From Helicobacteraceae bacterium (GTDB taxonomy: Bacteria; Campylobacterota; Campylobacteria; Campylobacterales; Sulfurimonadaceae), in NCBI GenBank assembly GCA_024635885.1, contig JAGXIA010000001.1, positions 1 through 9,258 on the forward strand: a stretch of DNA of 9,258 nt, read 5' to 3'. Position numbers and translations under genes: made by a program. The notes beneath the pieces were generated by a model. It was not told the origin of the DNA. It saw nothing but the letters and a program-made list of their open reading frames with translations, and did no database searches. Below, piece after piece: positions 1 to 6,325 of the stretch. Every line of letters starts with the position of its first letter. Position 1 is the stretch's first letter.

Positions 1-264
1 ACTAAACTCTCCAAAAAAATAGCCAATCAGGTTTTAAACTGGAAATTTGAAGTAAGCGAGACCCACGGTTTTCGTCATGCAGAAGTGAGCGGCGGCGGCG
101 TTGATACAACTGAAGTGAATGAAAAAACTATGGAATCACTCAAACAAAAAAACCTTTACTTCTGCGGAGAAGTTTTGGATGTACTCGGGCGTCGCGGCGG
201 TTATAATTTCGCCTGGGCTTGGGCGAGCGGATATGCGGCGGCAAGAGCTATAACAAAATCTTAA
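1..264 (+). CDS. NAD(P)/FAD-dependent oxidoreductase, BaiN/YhiN/HI0933 family (C-terminal fragment)
   Basis: Frame 1 is open from the window edge to a TAA at 262-264, giving the last 87 residues; the start lies outside the window. The fragment carries the C-terminal signature of the HI0933/YhiN/BaiN flavoprotein family: GFRHAEVSGGGV near residues 24-35, then LYFCGEVLDVLGRRGGYNF and a WAWASGYAAA segment. In this family these elements close the FAD-binding domain, and GEVLD-x-x-GxxGGYN contacts the flavin. Characterised relatives are flavin-dependent reductases, but the substrate of most members is unknown, so I assign none. By hand count the fragment is about 47% GC, higher than the genes that follow, partly because of Gly/Ala-rich motifs written with GGC and GCG codons. 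The next gene starts 45 nt downstream on the same strand. Family identity is strong; specific function is open. Confidence 0.9.
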   Translation, partial: TKLSKKIANQVLNWKFEVSETHGFRHAEVSGGGVDTTEVNEKTMESLKQKNLYFCGEVLDVLGRRGGYNFAWAWASGYAAARAITKS

Positions 265-309
265 AGTAAATACAGCTAAACTACTTTTACAAATATAAAG
301 GATTTCCAC

Positions 310-864
310 ATGCCAACATCTCTTATAGTTTTAATCGTCGTTGCAGTTATTTTAGTACTTATGTACAACTCTCTTGTTTCAAAGAAAAACCAGGTTGAAA
401 ACATTTTTGCAAGTGTTGATACGGTTCTTAAAAAGCGTTATGACCTCATCCCCAACTTAGTTGCTTCAGTGAGCAAGTATATGGACCATGAAAAGTCTCT
501 GCTTGAAAAAGTTACGCAACTCCGTGCTGAGGCGAACAAACCAAATATATCAGATGAAAAGAAGATTAAACTTGATGAACAGGTGAGCTCCGCTCTTGGT
601 TCTATTATGATTGCAGTTGAGAATTATCCTGATTTAAAAGCAAACGAAAATGTTATGCATCTTCAACATTCACTGAGTGAAATAGAAGAACAAATCTCAG
701 CGGCAAGACGCGCTTATAATCAGGCTGTGACAGACTACAACAATGCTATAGAAATGATTCCTACTAATTTTATGGCCACAGCTATGAATTACTCTAGAAA
801 GCCTGTATTTGAGATTGTAGAATCTGAGAGAAAAAATATAAATGTAAAAGAGCTTTTTAACTAG
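310..864 (+). CDS. LemA family membrane protein
   Basis: This encodes 184 residues, the usual length for LemA proteins. One N-terminal membrane segment (about residues 4-22, SLIVLIVVAVILVLMYNSL) is followed by a long helical, coiled-coil-prone domain. Family landmarks are visible: KKRYDLIPNLV at 41-51, VENYPDLKANEN at 103-114 and AARRAYNQAV at 131-140. LemA proteins are anchored with a short N-terminal tail and a helical-bundle domain; their molecular role is not settled. The ATG is preceded by AAAGGA at 297-302 with a 7-nt spacer, which supports this start. The DUF3137 gene begins 3 nt after the stop, and LemA is commonly encoded beside DUF3137 or other membrane proteins of unknown role. No convincing promoter is visible in the 45-nt gap upstream, so transcription may come through from the flavoprotein gene. 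Confidence 0.93.
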   Translation: MPTSLIVLIVVAVILVLMYNSLVSKKNQVENIFASVDTVLKKRYDLIPNLVASVSKYMDHEKSLLEKVTQLRAEANKPNISDEKKIKLDEQVSSALGSIMIAVENYPDLKANENVMHLQHSLSEIEEQISAARRAYNQAVTDYNNAIEMIPTNFMATAMNYSRKPVFEIVESERKNINVKELFN

Positions 865-867
865 CCC

Positions 868-1833
868 ATGAAAAGCGTCAGTGAATTAACAGACTTTTAT
901 TACAGAAACCTCTTTGCTACTTTAGAAGAGTTGGAAATTCAGAGAAAAAACCTAAGATACAGAATCATTATAATAGGCATTTTTTATACTATTATTTTTA
1001 TGCTTCTCTTTAGTTTTATACTAACATCTAATCTAGCCTCCGGAGATTTTTTTGCTTTTGCACTCTTCGCTTATGTTGGTATCGGTGGATTACTTTATAA
1101 GTTTTTAACCAAAGACTATACAGACGAGTTTAAAATAAAAGTCATCAAACCGCTGATAAGTGCCATAGATGAAAAGCTTAACTACACAAGTTCTATGTAT
1201 GTTGCGCAGCGAACTTTTGAACGCTCGGAACTTTTTACTGCAACTGTCGATAGAATGAGTGGAAATGATCATGTTAAAGGCATTATAGGTACGACTAAGA
1301 TAGAATTTTCGGACTTGCATGCTGAGCAAAGACATAAAAGTTCAAAAGGTAAAGAGAGTTGGAGTACCATTTTCAGGGGTCTTTTTATAGTGGCAGAGTT
1401 TAACAAAAACTTTATAGGCAAAACGGTTATTCTCCCTGACAGTGCGCAAAATACTTTTGGAGACTTAATAGGCGGCTGGTTACAGTCAAAGAACATGGGC
1501 AGAGATGAACTTGTAAAGATGGATGATAATGAATTTGAAAAAGAATTTGTTGTATATTCTACCGACCAGATAGAAGCGAGGTACATACTCTCTCCCTCAC
1601 TCATGCAACGCTTACTTACATTTCAAAAAAGGTCCAAGCATCCTGTATATATCTCATTTATCGGCGACTCAATCCACATGGCAATCTACTACGGCAAAGA
1701 CCTTTTTGAGCCATCTATATTTCGTTCACTTTTAAAGTATAAAATAGCAATGGAGTATGTAAGTACTCTTCATCTGGCTATCGGGATTGTTGATGAATTA
1801 AAATTAAATAAAAAAATATGGAGTAAACGATGA
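868..1833 (+). CDS. DUF3137 domain-containing membrane protein
   Basis: This encodes 321 residues. An amphipathic, charged N-terminus (1-32) precedes two membrane segments (about 33-52 and 60-78) joined by a short loop, followed by a soluble domain of about 240 residues. That domain has the DUF3137 pattern: a small ligand-like stretch near 139-155 (GIIGTTKIEFSDLHAEQR), then FRGLFIVAEFNKNFIGKTVILP near 169-190, and a C-terminal helical part. The family has no established biochemical activity. The gene starts 3 nt after lemA and its last bases overlap the next gene (ATGA, 1830-1833), so translation is probably coupled. The only purine-rich stretch upstream, AAAAGAG at 846-852, lies 15 nt from the ATG, which fits reinitiation after LemA rather than independent initiation. 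The family call rests on motif recognition and the typical LemA neighbour. Confidence 0.87.
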   Translation: MKSVSELTDFYYRNLFATLEELEIQRKNLRYRIIIIGIFYTIIFMLLFSFILTSNLASGDFFAFALFAYVGIGGLLYKFLTKDYTDEFKIKVIKPLISAIDEKLNYTSSMYVAQRTFERSELFTATVDRMSGNDHVKGIIGTTKIEFSDLHAEQRHKSSKGKESWSTIFRGLFIVAEFNKNFIGKTVILPDSAQNTFGDLIGGWLQSKNMGRDELVKMDDNEFEKEFVVYSTDQIEARYILSPSLMQRLLTFQKRSKHPVYISFIGDSIHMAIYYGKDLFEPSIFRSLLKYKIAMEYVSTLHLAIGIVDELKLNKKIWSKR

Positions 1834-2357
1834 AAATTAAAACGATTTTACTAATGACACTTTTAACGCTCCACCTCTCAGCTTTAACAATAGGAAAAGT
1901 CCCAAAACTTGTAACTATTGAAGGTGATGATGGTGGACTTGTAAAAGATGGTAGCATCTGGAATTCCTCAACTATTAGAGAAAAGGCCATTATAATGTTT
2001 TATATTGATCCAGATAAAAAAAATATAAACTCACACTTTACTGCAAGGCTCGAAGAAAAAGGGTATACCAGAGAAAAGAATAGAACTATCGTCATTATAA
2101 ACCTTGCAGCTACCTGGAAACCAAATTTTGTTATTGAGAAAATACTTAAAGCCGAACAAAAAGAGTTTCCTCAGACTCTTTATGTTCAAGATAGAAACAG
2201 TGTTTTAGTAAATGAATGGGGGTTAGATGATGATGCATCAGATGTTATTCTTTTCTCAAAAACAGGCGAAGTTCTTTTTTATAAATCTGGAAAAATGAGC
2301 GAAGAAGATATGCAAGAAGCTTTTAAAATTATAGAGGAGAATACCTTAAATGAATAA
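1830..2357 (+). CDS. Exported YtfJ-like thioredoxin-fold protein without cysteines
   Basis: This encodes 175 residues with an N-terminal signal peptide (about 1-18: KIK, then a Leu/Thr-rich core ending in LSA), so the product is probably periplasmic. The body resembles the YtfJ/HI0045 family, which has a thioredoxin-like fold. The best match is at the C-terminus: YVQDRNSVLVNEWGLDDDAS at 118-137, then DVILFSKTGEVLFYKSGKMS at 138-157, where E. coli YtfJ has a similar D-S/N-x-V-x-x-x-W-x-L-D stretch followed by a K-D/T-G-x-V hairpin. The protein contains no cysteine, so it cannot perform thiol-disulfide exchange. The ATG overlaps the preceding stop by 4 nt and has its own GGAG at 1820-1823 with a 6-nt spacer. 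Family assignment is good; function is unknown. A general thioredoxin-like exported protein is the fallback description. Confidence 0.8.
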   Translation: MKIKTILLMTLLTLHLSALTIGKVPKLVTIEGDDGGLVKDGSIWNSSTIREKAIIMFYIDPDKKNINSHFTARLEEKGYTREKNRTIVIINLAATWKPNFVIEKILKAEQKEFPQTLYVQDRNSVLVNEWGLDDDASDVILFSKTGEVLFYKSGKMSEEDMQEAFKIIEENTLNE

Positions 2358-3132
2358 GGAAACAAATATATTCACGCTGAGTATAAGAGATTTTTTTAGT
2401 GCTAAAATGCTCAAATACTCTATTTTACCTTTTATAATCACTATGGTTGTTATATATATAGCCTTTTTTTCTATTGCAGGTATTGGACTTGACCAACTTG
2501 GGACTATGGATATTCACTCAAGTCAAACAAGCATTGAAAATGGTATTCCTCATACTGAGACTACAAATACACAGCTTGAGGGTAACGCGATTGTGCAGTA
2601 CTTGATGAGCTTTGCCATTACCTCATGGATTATAAGCTTTTTAGTCTATGCCGTTGGCGGTTTTTTGATTCTTTATGTTTCTATATTTGTAGCCACATTA
2701 GTTATAGGTTTTTTGACACCACCTGTTTTAAAAGAACTTCAATTAAGACACTACCAAGATGTAGAGATGACAGGCTACTCAAACCTTATAGAGGGAATGT
2801 TTTTAATGCTCAAATGGGCAGCTATAATGTTCTTGTTATTTCTTGTAATGATTCCATTATATTTTATACCTTTCGTAAATCTAATCGCATTAAACTTTCC
2901 TTTGTATTATTTCTTTCATAAAATGATAACCTATGATATTTCATCAACTATATGTACAAGAGAAGAGGACAAAAAAATAAAGTTTTTCAGTGCAAACAAG
3001 ATTAGGTTTAAGACCTTAGCCCTATACCTTGTCTCGCTAGTACCATTTGCCATATTTTTTGGTGCTATTTTTTATGTTATTTATTTGGGACACACATATT
3101 TTATTGAAGTTAGAAGAATAAGAGCAAATTAA
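2350..3132 (+). CDS. EI24 domain (CysZ-like) integral membrane protein
   Basis: This encodes 260 residues, strongly hydrophobic. The membrane segments I see lie at about 24-46, 94-122, 157-189 (probably two, split by the prolines at 169 and 174) and 223-246. A polar, Thr/Gln-rich loop occupies residues 48-80. Pro-Pro after the second block (LTPPVLKEL, 122-130) and the FVNLIALNFPLYYFFHKM stretch at 175-192 are typical of EI24/CysZ-type proteins. CysZ is a sulfate permease in other bacteria, but the wider EI24 family is not all sulfate transporters and the core match here is weak, so I do not assign a substrate. The gene overlaps the ytfJ-like gene by 8 nt and has AGGAG at 2335-2339, 10 nt before the ATG. 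It is the fourth member of the same-strand cluster. Confidence 0.8.
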   Translation: MNKETNIFTLSIRDFFSAKMLKYSILPFIITMVVIYIAFFSIAGIGLDQLGTMDIHSSQTSIENGIPHTETTNTQLEGNAIVQYLMSFAITSWIISFLVYAVGGFLILYVSIFVATLVIGFLTPPVLKELQLRHYQDVEMTGYSNLIEGMFLMLKWAAIMFLLFLVMIPLYFIPFVNLIALNFPLYYFFHKMITYDISSTICTREEDKKIKFFSANKIRFKTLALYLVSLVPFAIFFGAIFYVIYLGHTYFIEVRRIRAN

Positions 3133-3143
3133 AATTATTTTAT

Positions 3144-3147
3144 GGAG
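3144..3147 (+). promoter_or_regulatory. Ribosome binding site that decides the start of the degenerate-GGDEF gene
   Basis: GGAG lies 6 nt before the ATG at 3154. The in-frame upstream ATG at 3142 overlaps the first G of this motif and has only AT-rich sequence before it (no purine-rich motif from 3125 to 3141). This favours the start at 3154. Confidence 0.65.
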
Positions 3148-3153
3148 CATAGT

Positions 3154-3594
3154 ATGATAGACATAGAAAAATATTTTTTAAAAACAGGCATGTCACAAAA
3201 AGCTGTAGCTGAATCTCTGGTTGAAACACTTAACCCTATATTGGATGAATGTGTCTACAATGTAAAAAGGTACAACACCCCAATCTCTTTAATATTATTC
3301 TATACAGAAAATGACATTTCAGACCTCATCTTAGAGTACAAGAGATTAACAGATGTAGCACATACTATAAAACTAAAGGGTTCTTACTTTAACTTTGTAG
3401 TTTTGCCTTTTACAGATTTACAAGACAGTTTTACACTTATAGGTCACATTGAATACAACGTATCAACAAAGATAAAAGTTTTAAGTTCTGCTGCTGAAAT
3501 AGAATCTGGAATTCATAATTACTACAATTTTATAAACTCTTATCTTATTGAAATTGCTGAAAAAGACAAGGGCAATATCTTAGCAATTCTATAA
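3154..3594 (+). CDS. Small protein with a degenerate GGDEF-like (nucleotide cyclase fold) domain, probably inactive
   Basis: This encodes 146 residues from the preferred ATG (150 if the ATG at 3142 is used). I know no named family for it. Its layout follows a GGDEF domain: a helix, then VKRYNTPISLILF at 37-49 (the strand-1 region, compare RYxxPLSLLLxDxD), a helix ending LTDVAHTIK near 65-73, then LKGSYFNFVVLPFTDL at 74-89 (compare RYGGDEFVVLLPETDL), and a helix. The signature loop reads KGSYFNF, so the GGDEF catalytic residues are gone. The spacing between the two strands is about 27 residues instead of roughly 45, because the substrate loop FKxxNDxxGHxxGD is missing. I see no signal peptide or membrane segment, so it is probably cytoplasmic. 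It lies 21 nt after the EI24 gene (9 nt for the longer start). The GGDEF relationship is my reading of pattern similarity. Confidence 0.72.
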   Translation: MIDIEKYFLKTGMSQKAVAESLVETLNPILDECVYNVKRYNTPISLILFYTENDISDLILEYKRLTDVAHTIKLKGSYFNFVVLPFTDLQDSFTLIGHIEYNVSTKIKVLSSAAEIESGIHNYYNFINSYLIEIAEKDKGNILAIL

Positions 3595-3597
3595 TGG

Positions 3598-4056
3598 CTA
3601 ATTTATTGGAACATAGGCATAGCCCTTATTTTGAAAATTAATAAGACCTATTACAGCGCTTGGAGTCATTTTTACAAAACTGTAAATATTGTCTCTTTTT
3701 AATTTATGTTTCACAGCACCGACATTACACATCAAAAATTCAATGTTATAAGTATCTGATAATTCTTCTAAGCTATTTTTTAAACTTGTTTGAGCATTTA
3801 TAACTTCTTGCTCATTTTTAAATTCACTCTTTTTTACATCCTTTAAAAAAAACTTATAAGCACCGCCATGAATAATAACAACTGCGTCCAGCTTTTTTGA
3901 ATTATTTTCATAATAAGTGTGAGTATAAACAATACCTTTAAGAAGTCTTTGCTCAAAGGTTTTGATGTTTGCAGTTGTTAAGTCATAAACAACTTTATGT
4001 ATTTCTTGCGCTTGTAAGATCCCTGCTAACATTAAAAATAAAACTATTTTTTTCAT
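3598..4056 (-). CDS. Secreted DsrE-like family protein
   Basis: This encodes 152 residues. A signal peptide (about 1-16, KKIVLFLMLAGILQA) predicts export to the periplasm. The mature part has the DsrE/DsrF-like fold pattern: a KVVYDLTT strand at 21-28, LDAVVIIHGGAYKFFLKD at 56-73, a helix, then NIEFLMCNVGAVKHKLK at 104-120 and a C-terminal GLINFQNKGYAYVPIN at 137-152. Cys110 is the only cysteine and sits where many DsrE-like proteins keep a conserved cysteine; in cytoplasmic DsrE/TusD relatives an equivalent residue carries persulfide sulfur. A sulfur-binding role in the periplasm is therefore possible but unproven. AGGAG at 4062-4066 with a 5-nt spacer supports the ATG. The gene follows the helicase gene by 65 nt, has its own TATAAT, and ends 3 nt from the convergent GGDEF-like gene. 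Confidence 0.85.
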   Translation of the reverse strand: MKKIVLFLMLAGILQAQEIHKVVYDLTTANIKTFEQRLLKGIVYTHTYYENNSKKLDAVVIIHGGAYKFFLKDVKKSEFKNEQEVINAQTSLKNSLEELSDTYNIEFLMCNVGAVKHKLKRDNIYSFVKMTPSAVIGLINFQNKGYAYVPIN

Positions 4057-4085
4057 AATGACTCCTGAGTGAATAAGATTCTTCT

Positions 4086-4091
4086 ATTATA
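4086..4091 (-). promoter_or_regulatory. Probable -10 element for the dsrE-like gene
   Basis: The minus strand reads TATAAT exactly, 29 nt upstream of the dsrE-like ATG, leaving room for a short leader that contains the AGGAG. No good -35 lies 16-18 nt further upstream, which is common in epsilonproteobacterial sigma-70 promoters. The gene could still also be read through from the helicase gene. Confidence 0.55.
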
Positions 4092-4121
4092 TCTTGTAAA
4101 TTTAAAGATAATCTTAACTTA

Positions 4122-6203
4122 TTATTCTTCATCCTTATCTGCATCTTTCATTACCAAAGCTCTGTAAGCTTCGTCTTTTGGAACAAGTCCAGCTTCATAT
4201 AGAAACTGAGACGGCAAAAAATTAGCTTTTTTAATCTTGTCATATTTGGCATAACTAAGGAAGAGTATATCTTTTGCCCGAGTGACAGCTACGTAAAAAA
4301 GTCGTCTCTCTTCATCGAGGGAACCGCCTCTTTGCATAAGTTTTCTATTTGGAAATCGTCCATCCATCAAGTCAACCACATATACTTCTTTATACTCTAA
4401 ACCCTTTGAAGCATGAACACTTAGCAGGTTTACTCCCTCTCCCTGAGTCAGATCAGATGAGCCAAGAATCATTGCATTTAGAAATCGTTCGTGCTCAGAG
4501 TATGGCTTAGACAACTCTTCTAAAAGCATCATTTTTCTAGCTATTCGGATGAGTGATTCTTCTTTTTGCTTCTCATCAATACTGCCATCTTTAAGGGTTG
4601 CTCTTTTTGTTGATAAAATATCGGAGATATGTTTGTATAAAGATGATGCAGCTATTTTTTTGACTATTGTTTTAGGTTGTTTGATGCCTTTTAAATCACG
4701 ATATAAAAGATAAAAATCGTGCAAAAAGCTTGCCCCGTCTTTTGTGAGTTTAGGGTGTTTTAAAATTGGATTTTTCATAAATTTACTTTCAAAATCTAAC
4801 TTTGCAAACTTGCCGACGGCACCAAGTTCTAAAAATTCATCAAAAAGACCCAACTGATGAGAAACCTTTCTTTTTTCAAATGGATTATTAATTGACTCAT
4901 CAGGAGCATACAGTCCGTAAAAAATAGAGCCATGCCCTAAAGTTTTGAGTGCTATATACATCTCTTTGGCCATTGCACTTCCAATACCCTTGGCAAACTC
5001 AAAAAGGTGAATGAAAGCCATCATATCAGACTCATTTACAAGTAAAGTATATAAGTCAAGTACAGCCTTAACCTCGCGAGAGTCAAAAAAACTGGTTCCT
5101 CCTTTTCTCTTACAAGGAATATCTAACTCTCTTAATCCTACTTCTATCCCATCAGCAGAAGAGTTATTTCTAAAAATAACAGCTATCTCTTCTCTTGGAG
5201 TTTGCGAGTCTCTTATTTGTGCTGCCACAGCATGGTACTGCTCAAACAATTCATCATAAGCTAAAAGTCTAGGTGCCTGCGCTTCATAATTTCTTGTCAC
5301 TTCGAGTTTCTTTGGGTAAATTCTTTCGTTATGTTCTATAACTTTGGTGGCAAGAGAAAGTATGGGCATGGTTGAGCGATAGTTTTTTGTAAGTGTGTGG
5401 ACTTTGGCATGTGGAAATTTAGTTGAGAATGAACCGATAATAGAAATATCTGCACCATTGAAGGCATAAATACTCTGGTCATAATCTCCGACACAAAAAA
5501 GTGAAGGCGGTTTTATAGCATCTATTAGCGTACCTTGAAGTGCATTTGTATCTTGGTACTCATCGACCAGAACTTCTTTATAACCTAAATCTTCTGTTTT
5601 ACATATATTTCTGAAATTTATAAGTAAATCGTTGAAGTTTACAAAGCCATACTCTTTTTTCAAAGCTTCAAACTCATCAACAATATCTGCATAAATCATA
5701 GCAAAGGGTTCATGCTCAGGGTAGTTTTCTATTATCCAGTTCTCAAAATCTCGTTCAAGCTCTGTATTTTGATAAAAAGAGTAGACATCATAGAGATAAT
5801 TTCCGCCATAAGGAGTAAGTTCAGCCCCTATTTGCATAAATGAACGTTTTTCGTAAACAGACCTAAAGAGTGTTTTTAGCTCACGCTGCTGTTTTAAAAC
5901 TACTTTTTGATCTTGCTTTTTAAGCCATCTGTAACTCACTGCATGAAAAGTGCCGGCATCTATTTTAGCCGCTATCTCTTTACCAAAATACTCGGCAACT
6001 CTCTCTACCATTTCTGCGGCTGCTTTGTTGGTAAAAGTAAGTAGCAAAATTTCTTGCGGAGCAATACCTGAACCAAGTAAATGCCCTATCCTTCCAACTA
6101 TTGTAGATGTTTTACCAGTACCTGCTGAGGCTATAATAAGGTTTTGTGAATCAGTAGAAGTAGCAGCAGCATATTGTTCAGGATTTAAACGAGATAATGG
6201 CAA
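4122..6203 (-). CDS. UvrD/PcrA/Rep-like ATP-dependent DNA helicase (superfamily 1A)
   Basis: This encodes 693 residues from the preferred TTG start, a normal size for UvrD-like 3'-5' helicases. All main motifs are present in order: Q-motif LNPEQ near 6-10, Walker A ASAGTGKT near 25-32, motif Ia LTFTNKAAAEM, Walker B DEYQDT near 214-219, motif III VGDYDQSIYAFNGAD, motif IV LTKNYRS, motif V VHASKGLE near 596-603, and motif VI RRLFYVAVTRAK near 633-644. It should couple ATP hydrolysis to unwinding in repair or replication restart. I cannot tell UvrD, Rep and PcrA roles apart, so no symbol is given. An in-frame GTG at 6209 adds two residues, but AAGGGG at 6209-6214 overlaps it and sits 5 nt from the TTG at 6203, which therefore looks like the better start. 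The gene diverges from the diguanylate cyclase gene. Confidence 0.95.
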   Translation of the reverse strand: MPLSRLNPEQYAAATSTDSQNLIIASAGTGKTSTIVGRIGHLLGSGIAPQEILLLTFTNKAAAEMVERVAEYFGKEIAAKIDAGTFHAVSYRWLKKQDQKVVLKQQRELKTLFRSVYEKRSFMQIGAELTPYGGNYLYDVYSFYQNTELERDFENWIIENYPEHEPFAMIYADIVDEFEALKKEYGFVNFNDLLINFRNICKTEDLGYKEVLVDEYQDTNALQGTLIDAIKPPSLFCVGDYDQSIYAFNGADISIIGSFSTKFPHAKVHTLTKNYRSTMPILSLATKVIEHNERIYPKKLEVTRNYEAQAPRLLAYDELFEQYHAVAAQIRDSQTPREEIAVIFRNNSSADGIEVGLRELDIPCKRKGGTSFFDSREVKAVLDLYTLLVNESDMMAFIHLFEFAKGIGSAMAKEMYIALKTLGHGSIFYGLYAPDESINNPFEKRKVSHQLGLFDEFLELGAVGKFAKLDFESKFMKNPILKHPKLTKDGASFLHDFYLLYRDLKGIKQPKTIVKKIAASSLYKHISDILSTKRATLKDGSIDEKQKEESLIRIARKMMLLEELSKPYSEHERFLNAMILGSSDLTQGEGVNLLSVHASKGLEYKEVYVVDLMDGRFPNRKLMQRGGSLDEERRLFYVAVTRAKDILFLSYAKYDKIKKANFLPSQFLYEAGLVPKDEAYRALVMKDADKDEE

Positions 6204-6208
6204 AAACA

Positions 6209-6214
6209 CCCCTT
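6209..6214 (-). promoter_or_regulatory. Ribosome binding site deciding the helicase start
   Basis: AAGGGG on the minus strand overlaps the GTG at 6207-6209 and lies 5 nt before the TTG at 6201-6203. The spacing is workable only for the TTG, so this short motif argues for a two-residue-shorter protein. Confidence 0.5.
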
Positions 6215-6231
6215 TTTATTTTAAGAATGAG

Positions 6232-6237
6232 ATTATA
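6232..6237 (-). promoter_or_regulatory. Probable -10 element for the helicase gene
   Basis: The minus strand reads TATAAT exactly, about 28 nt before the preferred TTG start, predicting a leader of roughly 15-25 nt. No clear -35 is seen. It lies back to back with the predicted promoter of the diguanylate cyclase gene in the same 122-nt intergenic region. Confidence 0.55.
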
Positions 6238-6280
6238 CTACGATAACCTTACAAGCGAAAATAGGAATTAATATTTTATA

Positions 6281-6289
6281 TGTTAAAAT
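6281..6289 (+). promoter_or_regulatory. Probable extended -10 element for the diguanylate cyclase gene
   Basis: TGTTAAAAT combines an extended -10 TGn with the hexamer TAAAAT, 36 nt before the ATG. No good -35 is visible. The resulting leader would be about 30 nt and includes the TAAGG ribosome binding site at 6313-6317. Confidence 0.45.
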
Positions 6290-6325
6290 ACATGAATTCA
6301 AAAAGATGACAATAAGGCAACTATC

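Noticed and set aside
294..299. TATAAA as a promoter for the lemA cluster
   Set aside because: It overlaps the AAAGGA ribosome binding site at 297-302, so the transcript would start too close to the ATG to include that site.
1105..1990. Minus-strand open frames at 1105-1335, 1269-1604 and 1778-1990
   Set aside because: They are shadows of the DUF3137 and ytfJ-like genes, overlap each other, and have no family features.
2625..2921. Alternative plus-strand frame inside the EI24 gene
   Set aside because: It is fully contained in the EI24 gene, Cys/Ser/Arg-rich out-of-frame translation, with no ribosome binding site.
4100..4120. Palindromic AAGATAATCTT between the helicase and dsrE-like genes as an operator or terminator
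   Set aside because: It is short, AT-rich and expected by chance in this composition; no T-run or second copy is seen.
5011..6246. Plus-strand open frames 5011-5259 and 5950-6246
   Set aside because: Both are essentially antisense to the helicase gene, with no ribosome binding site logic or recognisable motif.
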